From Hexactinellida sp. DTS-2022 (Eukaryota > Porifera > Hexactinellida): DNA of 64,000 nt. The notes beneath the pieces are model-generated. The model ran no database searches, was not told the DNA's origin, and saw nothing but the letters and a program-made list of their open reading frames with translations. The stretch lies in contig JAPNXP010000015.1 in NCBI GenBank assembly GCA_028753945.1, forward strand, positions 1,674,001-1,738,000, written 5' to 3'. Shown in pieces: positions 44,622 to 55,440 of the stretch. A program made the translations under genes and the position numbers. The stretch's first letter is position 1. Each line of letters begins with the position of its first letter.

Positions 44622-45091
44622 CCCGGACAAAAGTATTCGACCACCCAACATTTTCCCATTGAAAATAGTACTATAGTAGGTCTAATAATATTGTTCAATG
44701 TAATAAAACTTTATGACATACTGCTATTTTGATTTCAGATTCGTATTCTACGCATTCGAATTACCCATTTTAGATGCTTTCAAATTGGTTACAAATTAAT
44801 TGGGTTGAAATTATCATCAAATGGCAACATGTGCCACCAGTTCCCATCTCTCCCATAGTGGCAATTTGGGAAAAGTGGTATATAGTGGCACAGGATGATA
44901 ATTTTTAACCAAATCAAAATGGGATTGAATTGAAAGCTTCTACAAATGTTAATTCGAATGCGCAGAATACGAATTTGTAATCGAAATATCAATATCTCAT
45001 GTAATTTGAAAACACAATCTTCCATTGTTCAACCTACTATAGTACTATTTTCAATGGGAAAATGTTGGGTAGTCGAATACTTTTGTCCGGG
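44622..45091. mobile_element. 470-bp element with ~58-bp TIRs
   Basis: CCCGGACAAAAGTATTCGAC and the inverse of CCCGGACAAAAGTATTCGAC at the far end open TIRs that run to CATTGAAAATAGTACTATAG. The flank is TA at the left and TG at the right, so a Tc1/mariner-type TA target is likely but not proven. It interrupts the P-C transposase between DQYTP and CIDVIHD. Confidence 0.85.
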
Positions 45092-45932
45092 TGGTGTATA
45101 TTGATCATAGGATATGTGAATGGGTTCATCTGCTGTTGGGGAAAATGTGTTGATAAATTGCTTAAGGGTAAGTTCGCTTTAGTATTGTTGTAATGAAAAT
45201 AACTTAAGAATATTCGACAGGTTTAAGCGCCGTTGACTCTCTAAAATTTGAGAATATGTAATGTGATATTGAGCACCACTCATCATCCGATATAGTGCAA
45301 ATTGATGCTCTATAGGATCATTCTGGAGTCTAGAGCTAAGAACATACTCAAATCCACAATTCTGAATGAGATGTGCAATGATTAATGGGAAAGTAATACA
45401 ATAATGGCGAAAACTAATTAAAGTTTGTGCACTATGTTTCCCACCCTTCCCAATAGTAAAACTCCACCGCTTAAGCCAATTCGAAACTAAATCAAGAAAA
45501 AAAAAACCGCCAATCTTTGTCAGTAAGAGGTCTAGAATACTCGTCATTCAAGCGCACATGCTTAAAAGGCGTATTTATGTTGAAGATCTTCCAAATTTTA
45601 CTTAATACATCAAAAAGTTTGAAGTGTCATTTATAGAATCCGGATGTAAATCATTTTGAATTTTAAGAGCTGCACAAGTTGACTCGTTGAATACACGAAC
45701 TAGTGGGCCAACATACCTTAGAACTTAGCCGGTGAGCTTGCTTCATAGTAGAATGTTGTTCACTCTTGTACAAATTTGGTATATCATTATACTTTGCCTC
45801 ATTCAGTTTAGAAGTAGAATTAGGGATTGAAGGAAAAAGTTGCTTATCTGGATATGCAAACGTATGATCATAATCCTTCAAGTTTAACCAATTGTTTCTT
45901 ATCGATTTGATAATGTGAACAAAATCAAACAA
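45092..45932 (-). pseudogene. P-C transposase, third acidic site region
   Basis: 45663-45932 reads FDFVHIIKSIRNNWLNLKDY and LNEAKYNDIPNLYKSEQHST; 45179-45547 reads FRHYCITFPLIIAHLIQNCG, NDPIEHQFALYRMMSGAQYH (third acidic site) and ESQRRLNLSNILKLFS. The two parts are in different frames. Collinear with the P-A and P-B copies. Confidence 0.85.
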
Positions 45933-46309
45933 GATATAGAGCTTTCTCTCTGGACAAGTTGGATGTTGAACAGCAGGAAGTAATGTCTTTTGATCAGAAG
46001 AGCAATTTTTGTGGATTCAGAATTGCATTATCAAAGTCGTACAAAATTCAACAAATTATATTATGTTGATGAAATATTAAGTTATCTTTATCATTGTCAT
46101 TGGCATTGTATGAAATCAATGTAACATGAATGCATTTTAACTTCTTATATAGTCTAAAATTATAATACATTCCTACCAGAATTTTATGATTCGGACGCAT
46201 TCACTAATTTCCAATATTGTTCAAGAACTTTTGAGAGCAATCATGAGCAATTGGTTTTTACATTTTAAATGAAAGGTTATGATGATACCTTCAAATTAAA
46301 AAGTGTTCT
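45933..46309. other. no gene; edge of CACAGTGGGCA copy 3
   Basis: Between transposase coding sequence and clearly shared CACAGTGGGCA-family sequence. The left end of that element must lie here (a candidate near 46008-46030), but no terminal repeat could be fixed. Confidence 0.4.
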
Positions 46310-47395
46310 AGATGCGCGAAAGGGCGCGACTGGTGTCATCTAATGACTTTTAAACATAATACAGTAATACCTCGTTTTACGCGGTTTTTTTTTACGCGTT
46401 TTCGTTTTACGCGGAACAATTTTTTATGACCAAAACTTTTTTTACGCGATCCTCAACTCGTTTTACGCGGTTTTTCTATGATTTTCATACAATTAATTTT
46501 CTTTTTTATGGATATTTTCGATAATTTTTAAGATTTAGTGGTAACAAAGCGGTTCTACATTTCCAAAAAAACAAAAATGATGATTTAGAGATAGTAGATA
46601 GTTAGGGATATGTATTTGTCGTATAGTAAGTTCATCCAAATATATTATTGGTCAAATGAATACATATTTGCTTCACTATTCACACTAGAGATACCCAGTT
46701 GTGGGAGGTACCCGAAGGTGTAGGGTTGCGGTGTGAAGGGAATTTTAATTCCCTTCACAACACAATTCCCTTTCTGTGGGAATTCACAAGTATTCTCACA
46801 AGTTCGTTTCTATCAGGATTCCCATAGGTAAAAATAATTTCCATTCAAAACGATATTGGAAATCCTATGGGAATTCCCATGGGATTAACATACACACGGA
46901 AACCTTGGCTATCTGAGAGGTCCGGATGTTGGATTTTTTAGTGTTTAAACACTAGGTATTAAAAATTTTATTCGATGTTTATAATATTTGGAAACGCATC
47001 TATTGGTTTAATATGTGTTACTATGAGAATGAACCGTTTTTTTTACGCGATTTCGTTTTACGCGGGCTTTTCAAGGAACGCATCTACCGCGTAAAAAGAG
47101 GGATACCTGTATATTAGGATTTTAACTATTTTTGAAAAATTATATCAGGTTCAAGAATCATAATCAATAATGATCATGGTTGAACAATAAATTTTTGTTA
47201 ACAAACCTAAAATATAATTTATGACTAATTATCATTAATCATCTAGAACTGCGTTTAGGAGACTACATATATAATTTTTGAGATTGCCTTTCAGTTTGCA
47301 GCTACCGATAACCTATATGTCAATAATACTTCATTATATTCTATCTAGCATAGTTTTTCCTATTTCCACTTACACCCCTGAAAATGCCCACTGTG
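46310..47395 (-). mobile_element. CACAGTGGGCA-family element, copy 3
   Basis: Ends ATGCCCACTGTG at 47395. The internal sequence (GCTACCGATAACCTATATGTCAATAATAC) is the inverse of that in copies 2 and 4. Split by the MITE at 46362-47109; copy 2 near 37965 shows the uninterrupted sequence. It lies in the P-C transposase gene. Confidence 0.8.
46362..47109. mobile_element. 748-bp element with TTTTACGCGG ends
   Basis: CAGTAATACCTCGTTTTACG at the left and the inverse of CAGGTATCCCTCTTTTTACG at the right, with TA on both sides (46360-46361, 47110-47111). TTTTTTTACGCG words are repeated at both ends. Removing it joins CATAATATTAGGATTTTAAC, matching copy 2 of the surrounding element. No coding sequence. 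Confidence 0.88.
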
Positions 47396-47499
47396 TGTTT
47401 CTAGCTTATCATACAAATATTAATGGGTGGTAGCGTTAAATAAAAGTACATTCAGGGGATAATTATCTGTAACGAGAACTTCAACAAATAATTAACACT

Positions 47500-48383
47500 T
47501 TTCTATATCGTTGATTACAGAACTGACCATTGGGTATAATTCCTCAGAAGTAGAAAAGTTTGATGGGAGCAACCGTACAACTTGTGACCATTTTTTGGAT
47601 AGACTGGAAATCAGCAAAAACTTTTTTAGATGGAGAAGTTGGATCAGTATCACCAATAACCTTTCAACCTAAACAATTAAAAATTTTTAAATTTGCTTAA
47701 AATTGCACAGGTATGTACTGCAAGTGAAACAACAGTATGTACCTTGATAAGAAATTGCTGGTGAAACGTGGATTTCGTCCATATTGAGAATAACATGTCG
47801 GTCCCTCTCACAAAAATCAGCAGTTAACTTTTTAAGCAGATGTAAATATTCGGTATCCAATCCTATACATGAGGATATAACTCGAATTGACTTTGTTGTT
47901 GGAAGAATAAGACAATCCAACGATTGAAAAAAACGATAGCAAGCGGGTGATATTAAATGTGCTTTTAAGGCAATGGCCTAGAAGGAAATAAGAGGTAAAC
48001 AATAAAGCACTACATGAGGTTAGAAAATTATAATCTCACCTGGGTAAATACGTTATATCTCCGTCTTTTTTCTGAAACTAGCGAGTTTTCAAGTAGGCAT
48101 ATAACGAACTAGAGGAAGGGTAATAAATGTGTCCTGTGTTCCAGCTCACAGTGCTCAGTTAGTTCTGTATCTTCTAAAATTGATATAGAGGACTGTAATT
48201 TAATGGCTTCATATTTGATATTTACCAGAACAAGGCTTGAATCAAATATCTCAGGGTTTGGCTCGAAATTTGAAATATCATCAATTAGGAATTCAATCTG
48301 TCGTAAGTCTGATATTCGCTTAAGATGCAAGGGCACTTGGTGTTGGCAACTAACGGCTGAAACCATTAAATTTGAATTGATTG
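47500..48383 (-). pseudogene. P-C transposase, central exons with first Asp
   Basis: 47687-47920 has the first catalytic motif RHVILNMDEIHVSPAISYQG. A likely intron precedes the continuation near 47640-47530. 47921-48100 has sequence for ACYRFFQSLDC, and 48109-48366 is the linker (LKRISDLRQIEFLIDDIS). Several stops and frame changes are present. Confidence 0.72.
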
Positions 48384-48959
48384 TTAACGTAATAATTGGA
48401 TGTTAACGGATTGGTCAAGGAGTTTCAGCTGTAAGATTTGCAAGGTGTTACTAGAGGAGTACCACACTATCCAATCTGGGCTTAGACGTGAATCAGGCAA
48501 CTTAGTTTTAAGTTCCTCAAAAGAATCCAGAGCGAATTGTAATTTATCTTGTTGGTCTTGAACAATGCTATCATGAAGACCTTTAGCAAAATATTCTTCT
48601 TCCTTAGATTCTCGACTAAAACGTTTTGATGTCTGAGCAGTTGAAGTAAAATGAGATGGAAAACAATGGAAAATAACTGGTACAGCGTTAGGACTGTACG
48701 TTGGTGTAATGCGTGGTGTTTCAGTGTAGGTACCATCAGCTTGGAGAACCCTGTCAACTCTTATAATGACTTCCTCTCTAAAGTGGTTTATACAAATAAA
48801 TGTGTTGTTCTCTGATAGGTCACCAGCTATATCTCTATGGAGAGCTCGAATCCATTGGTTCTTCAATTCAGGTGAGCCTTTCGGCAATCTGAAAACAGTA
48901 GCACTGGGGTGACGTCTGTAATTCGTCTTGCAGCCAAATACAGAACACATGTTAGGCAT
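48384..48959 (-). pseudogene. P-C THAP-domain N-terminus
   Basis: Starts MPNMCSVFGCKTNYRR at 48959. A complete THAP zinc finger is visible: C..C at residues 5 and 10, FRLPK, W and ALHRD, then FICINHF with the last Cys and His, and the closing SPNAVPVIF. A Ser/Lys-rich linker follows, with SRESKEEEYFAKGLHDSI matching the DEE-type linker in P-A and P-B. The domain itself is uninterrupted, the best THAP domain in the window, but the rest of the gene is broken. THAP domains bind the transposon ends. Confidence 0.85.
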
Positions 48960-49060
48960 ATAAAAAGTATTAAAAAAGTATAAATAAATTAAATAAGTAC
49001 GAAGATTCGGGTACTAGCTGAACAACATATTAATCGGTAATGGCTATTAAATGATTACAG

Positions 49061-50225
49061 CACAGTGGGCATTTTCAAGGGTGTAAGGGGAAGTAGGAAA
49101 ACTATGCTAGATATACTCTAATGAAGTATTATTGACATATAGGTTATCGGTAGCTGCAAACCGAATGGCAATATCAAAAATGATATATGTAGTCTCCTAA
49201 CAGTAGTTTTGGACGATCAATGGTAAATTCATGATTTATTAAATTTTTGGTTCTGTAACAATCATATATTAATCACCCATGATTATTGATAATGCATCTT
49301 AAACTTGGGTAAAATAATTGAAATCTTAGTCTTATCCCTAGGTATTCTATATCTCCTTGATTTTATAGAAGGGTAGATGGATGCTGAGTGTAACTATCGC
49401 AGGTGCAATTACTCTTAGAAAACCCTAGATAGTTTTAGGTAGCATAGTTGTATAATATGGAACATTGCTAGCGCCTAAATTTCTTCCGGATCTCATAAAA
49501 TTATTTTACTGAAATTCAAAAGCATGGATGAATTTCTAACTTGGTATGCTGATTGAGAGATTTGACTTTAATATATCATAAACTGCTTTGTTATTCATTA
49601 TCACTATCAGTTAATGGAAGTAAAAAACTAAATTAATTGGATAATTAGTGGAGAAATTCAATTTACATTATATGAATTTTCTGAGGGGACAATGGTAAAT
49701 TGAAAAAAATCATTCCGGGGCGTGTTTGGGCGGATGCAAAACTAATATAAATATTTTACTAATATGTCTATGTAACATTTAAAAGCATTAGAATATGTGA
49801 CCACGACCGAGCACCTAATGTTTTTGAACCAAAATGGCATTTAAATTTCCGTCCGAAATCCATAAATACTTCCATAAGATATTGTAAATTTAGCTTCAAT
49901 TCCACAATGAAATTGTATTTATAGCAATGACATCAAGAAGTTACAGTCTTGAGTCTTGATATAAATTAGATATTGATAGTATGAATCATCATATGGGTAG
50001 AAATCGTACAAGTTTGATTACGATCGTAATATCACAACAGAATTATTGATAGAAAATATATTTAGATCAGTCATTCCAATTCATATTATTCGTTACCCCG
50101 CTAGTATATGACTTCGAAAATTAGTATTTCTAGGTTTGAAACAATGGTGAATCTGAAAAAATATAAAAGTTCGTAATCCAAGGGTGTTGACAAATAACTC
50201 TATTTCCCCTGGTTTGCCCACTGTG
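49061..50225. mobile_element. CACAGTGGGCA-family element, copy 4 (best bounded)
   Basis: Begins CACAGTGGGCATTTTCAAGG and ends GGTTTGCCCACTGTG, an 11-bp exact terminal inverted repeat; 1165 bp, non-coding. Located upstream of the P-C THAP exon. A TSD could not be fixed, partly because another MITE abuts its right end. Confidence 0.85.
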
Positions 50226-50227
50226 TA

Positions 50228-50413
50228 CAAGTAAACCTCTAAAAGCGGCACCTCTGAAATACGATAACCTCCGAGATACGGCACAAAACCATTCTCCCGA
50301 TTGACTTTCCAATAGAAATAATGCATGTGGGGGCAACCTCAGAAATGCGACAACCTCCGAATATCCGGCACAAGCGCTGCTCCCAAAAGTGTAGCATTTC
50401 GGAGGTTTACCTG
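50228..50413. mobile_element. mariner-type MITE, GTAAACCTC ends
   Basis: CAAGTAAACCTCTAAAAGCG and the inverse of CAGGTAAACCTCCGAAATGC, flanked by TA (50226-50227, 50414-50415). AACCTC-GAAATRCGR words repeat internally. Confidence 0.85.
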
Positions 50414-50711
50414 TATTGCTAAGAAAATCTCCCGATAAATCTCAAATTCATACTGTCTTGATAATTTGAAAATTAATAAAATATATAGTAAATATAATTT
50501 TAAAGTTTATGGGTCATTAATAATTTCTTACATAATTACATTTAAAATGCATTCCTAACCAATTTTAAAAGTTAAATTCAGCTAAAGATAGTATATTTCA
50601 CCTGTAAAGTTCCTAACTGAATACAAGATACAAAAATATCAAATGCACTTTGGTTTCATTCATGGTCCATTTTTTAATTGTTGATTCCAGTCCTTATATT
50701 ATGTAGTTCAC

Positions 50712-51290
50712 GGCTGAGGTGGATAAATAAGCATTGATTTCAGGGTACAAATCTACGGAGATATTTTTTCTGCCATTTTAGCGAGAACAAACGTTATGTT
50801 GCTCTCATTACGGAAACTATTATGTAAATAAATCAAGGTTAACTTATCTTTCAAGTACTGTAGAGAGTTGACCACAAACTTCTCTTTCTCTTGACTCTCG
50901 GATCTCAAGCTGAGTTGTAGTGTTTGGTTCATCAAGTCTTCCTCTTTTGCATCGTATGACAAGCGATTCCGTTTGGTAGGTTTGGATGAATAATACGCTG
51001 GGCAGACGGCAGTAAATTTGGTACAGCGCCTTCCTTCATCTTTGGCTTCTCCCGCGGTACTTCAGTAAAAGTACCATCTCCTTCTGGGACTTTTAAAGTG
51101 GTCTATGTCTTCTTTCTGAATATGGTTGATACATACATAGACCACCTTCAGGTCACCAATATACTTGCGACGAAGCGCATGTCCAGGCATGATTCAGGGT
51201 TGGCGGACTTTGAGGCATCTTGAACACAGGAACATGGTCATGTTCCTGTGTTCAAGATGCCCAAAAGGATGAGATTGTACGTCATTTAGT
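50712..51290 (-). pseudogene. P-A copy 3, THAP/linker part and 5' end
   Basis: Minus-strand continuation of copy 3 after the P-C insertion. 50753-50962 reads AKEEDLMNQTLQLSLRSESQ, as in copy 1; the THAP part further upstream has a lost and a gained segment (extra GTACTTCAGTAAAA near 51058). The first exon ends in a perfect 23-bp inverted duplication at 51214-51261. The 5' terminal repeat is missing, and similarity to copy 1 ends near 51290. Confidence 0.8.
51214..51261. repeat. perfect 23-bp hairpin, 2-nt spacer
   Basis: GGCATCTTGAACACAGGAAC... at 51214-51236 is followed after GT by its exact inverse at 51239-51261. In P-A copy 1 the corresponding place has only one arm, so the second arm is a local inverted duplication. 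Confidence 0.92.
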
Positions 51291-51803
51291 AGGGTCAAAA
51301 TCTAATAAAATCCGGTTATGTTGAGTTTTTACGGTAATTTCCGAATTTTTTCCTCCCTAATTAAATATGAAAAAGTGAGCAAAAGATATAAGCAATTCGA
51401 ATTGATTGATGGGGATAACAAATTTCAGTTTTTAGATTTTTTTAGTCTCCACAGTTTTGATTTCACTGTATTTTCGGACAAATTCATCTCAATTGCGATT
51501 TTGTCGAAATCGCCCATGGTCCGTCTATCTGAAATTAGAAGTTCTGCTTCCTCTCCAGCTGTTCACTACTTCCTCTATAGAAAATATAGAAAATATAGAA
51601 AGACTACAACACCATCAGTATGCTGATTTCGTATTTGGCATTGATAAATTTATAAAATTAATATTTATTGCTGTTGTTTCCTAAATAGGTATGGAAATTG
51701 GTGAAAATTCCAAATGAACTTAGAGGCTAACTTCGGATATGATTAATAAAGATGCAAGCTCAGGGTTTGTAGGTTTTTCCCAAGTGTTAAAAGAAGGTGG
51801 TAT
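51291..51803. other. no gene seen
   Basis: AT-rich. It includes ATAGAAAATATAGAAAATAT-type short repeats (51575-51600). Open frames here have no recognisable domain and no support. Confidence 0.5.
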
Positions 51804-52418
51804 TGTCACGAAAAAATTGGTCCGGGACCAATTTTGGCCTGCCATAATTGGTCCTAGCTTGCTAAAATAGGTCCGGCCTAAACTTTTTGTTAGATCGCAT
51901 TGTTAGATCGCACTAAAGTTGCTATAACAGACCTCCCACTGGTGCGAAATGGTTTGGGACAATCAATTATTAAATTGAAAATGTACCTTTTTCTAATTGT
52001 CTACTATGGTTCAGGGAAAAAGGAGTCCCTTGTAAGTATGAAGGCATGAATAAAAGTGAAAATAATTGGTTTTGTAATTGTGATATATGGAGTTACGGTG
52101 TAAAGAATCAACTTTGTAATTGTGTATTATTGACTATTGTGAAAACATTTGCATCTCCATGTATTCTTGTGTTGATGAATGATAAAATGCTCTAATTATT
52201 ATCTTGGAATGTCTGCCAAAACTGGTCCGGCGGGGACCACCTTTGGCCAATGGGGACCGCCTTTGGCGACCAAAACTGGTCCGACCGGACCATTTTTGGC
52301 GACCAAAACTAGTCCGACCGGACCATTAATGGCCAGCAAAATTGGTCCCGGACCATTTTTGGCAGTCAAAAGTGGTCCGGCCGGACCACTTTTGACCAGG
52401 ACCAATTTTGGCGTGACA
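51804..52418. mobile_element. 615-bp element with TGTCACG ends and GGTCC repeats
   Basis: Ends TGTCACGAAAAAATTGGTCC and the inverse of TGTCACGCCAAAATTGGTCC; the flanking GTAT (51800-51803, 52419-52422) is a 4-bp TSD. The subterminal parts are arrays of AAACTGGTCCGGCCGGACC-like units, making both ends self-complementary. Long open frames across the array on both strands are by-products of the repeat. TGT..ACA ends with a 4-bp TSD would suit a Ginger-mobilised element; unproven. Confidence 0.85.
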
Positions 52419-53146
52419 GTATAACCAGGTTTAAATCTACTTGTCAAAACCTAAAAATTGAAAAACTGGACAAAAGCTTAAGTGGTTAAGTGGAAATTCA
52501 TTAATCCCTAATGCACGCTAATACACATATCTAATGCACGCTAATACACATATCTAATGCACGCTAATACACAATTAAATTCGAGGTTGTACCAGTATGG
52601 ATTGGAAGCTAGAATTCAATTAGTATAAATAGATTTTTGTGTATCTGATGGCTAACTGAGACTAAATTTAATTGGTTAAGTGGAAATTCATTAATCCCAC
52701 AGTTATTTGTGTTCTGTCTGTCTGCCAAACATTTCTCACATTCCATTGTGTCTATTTGATATCCAATAATTACCTGGAACTACAATGTTAACTTAGGACT
52801 ACGAGAAGATGAAATGGATTTCTTAGTGGTGGTTAATTTCCATACTTGGATCTGGTGTGCTACACACGTAGAGCCACTATTATCCAGAAAATTGTCTGCT
52901 AAAATTAGCAGAAATTCGTATTCGAAAACACCGGCAAACCCTGGATTAGTACTTTCCTTTTGATAAACTTTGTCCCAATATAAAGCCAAAAGCTGGGATC
53001 CACAAGAGGTATATAAACGACTTTGGGGGCATCAAAAATGTTGGAATTCATTCTCTGCTCTACAAAAGCACTTTTATGTGTAACCTATATGTGGTAGAGT
53101 ACACTGGACACTCTATACAAAGTTCATTTGACTGATAATTTTGCAG
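52419..53146. other. no gene; small tandem and direct repeats
   Basis: Three units of TAATGCACGCTAATACACAT (about 52507-52571). AGTGGAAATTCATTAATCCC occurs at about 52490 and again at 52678. No coding signature. Confidence 0.6.
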
Positions 53147-53240
53147 GGCCGTAGCCACCAAAATATAAGTGGTTCGGTTATACCGAACTGGACACAGTAC
53201 AACAAGACAAGTTGTGGTAGACCACTGGTGTGCTAGCATG
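53147..53240. repeat. partial copy of the 38210 MITE
   Basis: GCAGGGCCGTAGCCACCAAA with AAGTGGTTCGGTTATACCGA corresponds to the left end and first internal unit of 38210-38469; the right end is missing. Confidence 0.65.
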
Positions 53241-53278
53241 GGGAGATAGCCCCATCACATTTTTGTTAGCCCCTTGCA

Positions 53279-54556
53279 GTGGCGGCGCTAACTAGACGTC
53301 ACTGGTGGGGCACACCCTACTTCAGGTGGGACACCCAGACATTAGTGCACCATGCTCAAATTCAGGTGGGGCACAGGCCCCACCCTGCACCACCCTCCCT
53401 CATCAGTTGATGAGGCTGAGATAATACTACATAAGTAAATTCTTTATTTTGCATCTACTTTTATAATAAAAGTGAAGTTACTGGTAATAAAGCAGTTTTG
53501 AAGTTACAAGTATTTTGGATCCTCTTACAACATAGCTACTATAGTCATGCTTTTCTGACATGGCGAAAAAATGATTTATTGCAGCTGTGAGGACAGCATT
53601 TTCCTTTGCAGGCACTATCAATCAACCAGCCACCAAAATATAGTGCCTCCAAAGGAACATGCTGTCGGCACAGCAGCAATTTTGGATTTTCTTACATAGC
53701 TCTTCAAGTTATAAATATGTCCCCAGGTGCACATATGTACAACCATGAGACACCTATCTCCATTGTTTACTAACACTTCAGTTCAATTGAAAGTGTTAAT
53801 TAAATTTGTATTGTAATTTAATATTGATTTAACTTGTGATATCGAGTAGGCTTCTAATTAAAAACTAAGATTATATATTATATAACAACGACAGATTATG
53901 TGAGTATACAGTGGATGCCGGTTATAAGCACATCGTCGGGAACTGCACTTAATGTGAGAATACTCTTGCAATATTAATAATATATACTGAAGTGTATCAA
54001 GTTTTTAACTTATAGAGACTTTTCCAAATTGTATATTGGGGTTATCGATGTGTTAAATTCAAATACTGTGGCAAAAAAATATTAAATTAATAGATATTCA
54101 AATTTATTAAACTATAAATTCAACTGTACTTTGAAATTGAGGTTAAATTATTAATAAACTCAATATTTTTTGACACCAATTAGTTTAGTATAATTAATTC
54201 CAGAAATTATGCAAGATAAACAATCTTCCAATTGATCATTTGTTCCCAATCGCGCGTAACACCACCTTGATGTGATGATGACATCGTCAATAATTGTGAT
54301 TACTATTTGCGAATTCTAAATTTCGAAAATATTGTTAGGAGTATTGTATCACTGAAAATATACTGTGCTGACTCATCAGGTATCATGTTAATACTCAAAC
54401 TGGGGAGGCTGGAGGGTGAGGCCAGTTGGGACCTGGCCCCAGCTGAATTAGACTGTGCCATATCTCAAGTCTCAACTCAGGGGTGGCATTAATTTTAGTT
54501 TGTCCGACCTGAGTTAGGCTGTGCCCCACCTGTGTCCCACCAGTGGTGGCGAGCTA
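53279..54556. mobile_element. possible hAT-type element, CAGTGGCGGC end
   Basis: The left end CAGTGGCGGCGCTAACTAGA is followed by CACTGGTGGGGCACA; the right side carries the inverse arrangement (CCCACCAGTGGTGGCGAGCTAA) and GTGCCCCACC. TIR pairing is imperfect and no TSD was fixed. Non-coding; contains the third hairpin element at 53565. Confidence 0.5.
53565..53692. repeat. ~130-bp hairpin element, copy 3
   Basis: Right arm CTCCAAAGGAACATGCTGTC and CAATTTTGGATTTTC as in copies 1 and 2; the left arm is more diverged (AAAAAATGATTTATTGCAGC). Confidence 0.82.
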
Positions 54557-54687
54557 ACGCCGTATCAAACCAAAATAACTATGAAATGAAACGAGCTAGA
54601 AGGAATCTTCTACCGTAGTAGGGATCATTGCCTTCAGAAACGCCTTTCTGAAAGGGCTTAACACCTTTATAGTGATGATGAGGTGAC

Positions 54688-54805
54688 AAAAATCTAAAAT
54701 TACAGCTGCGCCGACACACGTTCTTTTGGATGCAATAAACCAACTACCAAAATGTAGTGCCTCCAAAGGAGCATGCTGTCGGCACAGCTGTAATCTTTTT
54801 ATTTT
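54688..54805. repeat. ~130-bp hairpin element, copy 4
   Basis: AAAAATCTAAAATTACAGCTG and the inverse arm with CTCCAAAGGAGCATGCTGTC. More diverged than copies 1 and 2, but with the same stem order. Confidence 0.82.
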
Positions 54806-55440
54806 TAACAAAGTCGCAGTGTTAATTCGTTCACTTTGCTTGTAAGTAGTCAGTAAATTGCGGTAGAACATATCTATCTAACTCAATAAAAATGTTGTTT
54901 GGACACTTTTTAAACGTTCCATCAAAATATTTATTTGTTTTAACACTTAAATATTCAAAATTGTTATTTGTGTAAAAATATTCAAGAGCAGGCTGGTTCC
55001 TAGGTTGGGTCTCACCGCGTGATCTATACTTTATGGATTCAAACTTTTAGAAGGATATATCATTATCACAGGTGCATATTTAGTTGTTTCATCAAATAAT
55101 TGTCTTAATAATGAAGTTGTAGAATTTCATAATTGTACGTGCATATAAGTGCTACTGTTTTAGCCATAGTTGTTTAATGCGTATTTTATTGGATAAGTGA
55201 CCAGAGATGCGGTCGCTGGTGGGTAACGAAATTGTGTTACTGGTATTGTATGTCAAATTTGGTTATTTATTTCTAAAACATCAGGTTCAATAATTAGTCA
55301 CTGTCATAAATTGAGAAAAATGTGTTAACTAACCGCAATGCTATTTTTAGTTTTTGATGTTTTTAATCACCCATAATATATTTAAGTAGATTATCTTATA
55401 TAGCCATCATTGCAAAATTTTCATAATTATTAAGTCTAAT
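54806..55440. other. no gene; isolated P-type subterminal motif
   Basis: AT-rich. GTGACCAGAGATGCGGTCGC at about 55198 closely resembles the P-B subterminal sequence at 8318 (GGACCAGGGATGCGGTCGCC) and the following ~60 bp are also alike, so a decayed P-B-like end may lie here. Confidence 0.45.

Larger units (their letters stand above)
43778..50711 (-). mobile_element. P-C copy 1: 6.9-kb P element inside P-A copy 3
   Basis: Terminal repeats GTGAACTACGTATATAAGGA (from 43779) and the inverse of GTGAACTACATAATATAAGG (to 50711) extend with good similarity for ~130 bp. The octamer GGCTGAGG flanks both sides (43770-43777, 50712-50719), an 8-bp TSD as made by P transposases, and P-A copy 1 has the uninterrupted target near 18525. 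It encodes a THAP/RNase H transposase in several exons on the minus strand, broken by stops and by at least three further insertions. One base (C, 43778) is unpaired at the left junction. Confidence 0.93.

Noticed and set aside
48482..48757. 91-residue minus-strand frame
   Set aside because: It overlaps the P-C THAP/linker frame (48384-48959) in another phase; only the latter has a domain.
52179..52447. Overlapping open frames on both strands rich in G, P, T and K
   Set aside because: They are produced by the GGTCCGGCCGGACC repeat array and have no domain or coding bias.
53147..53300. Complete MITE like 38210-38469
   Set aside because: Only the left end and one internal unit are present; the right terminus is not found.
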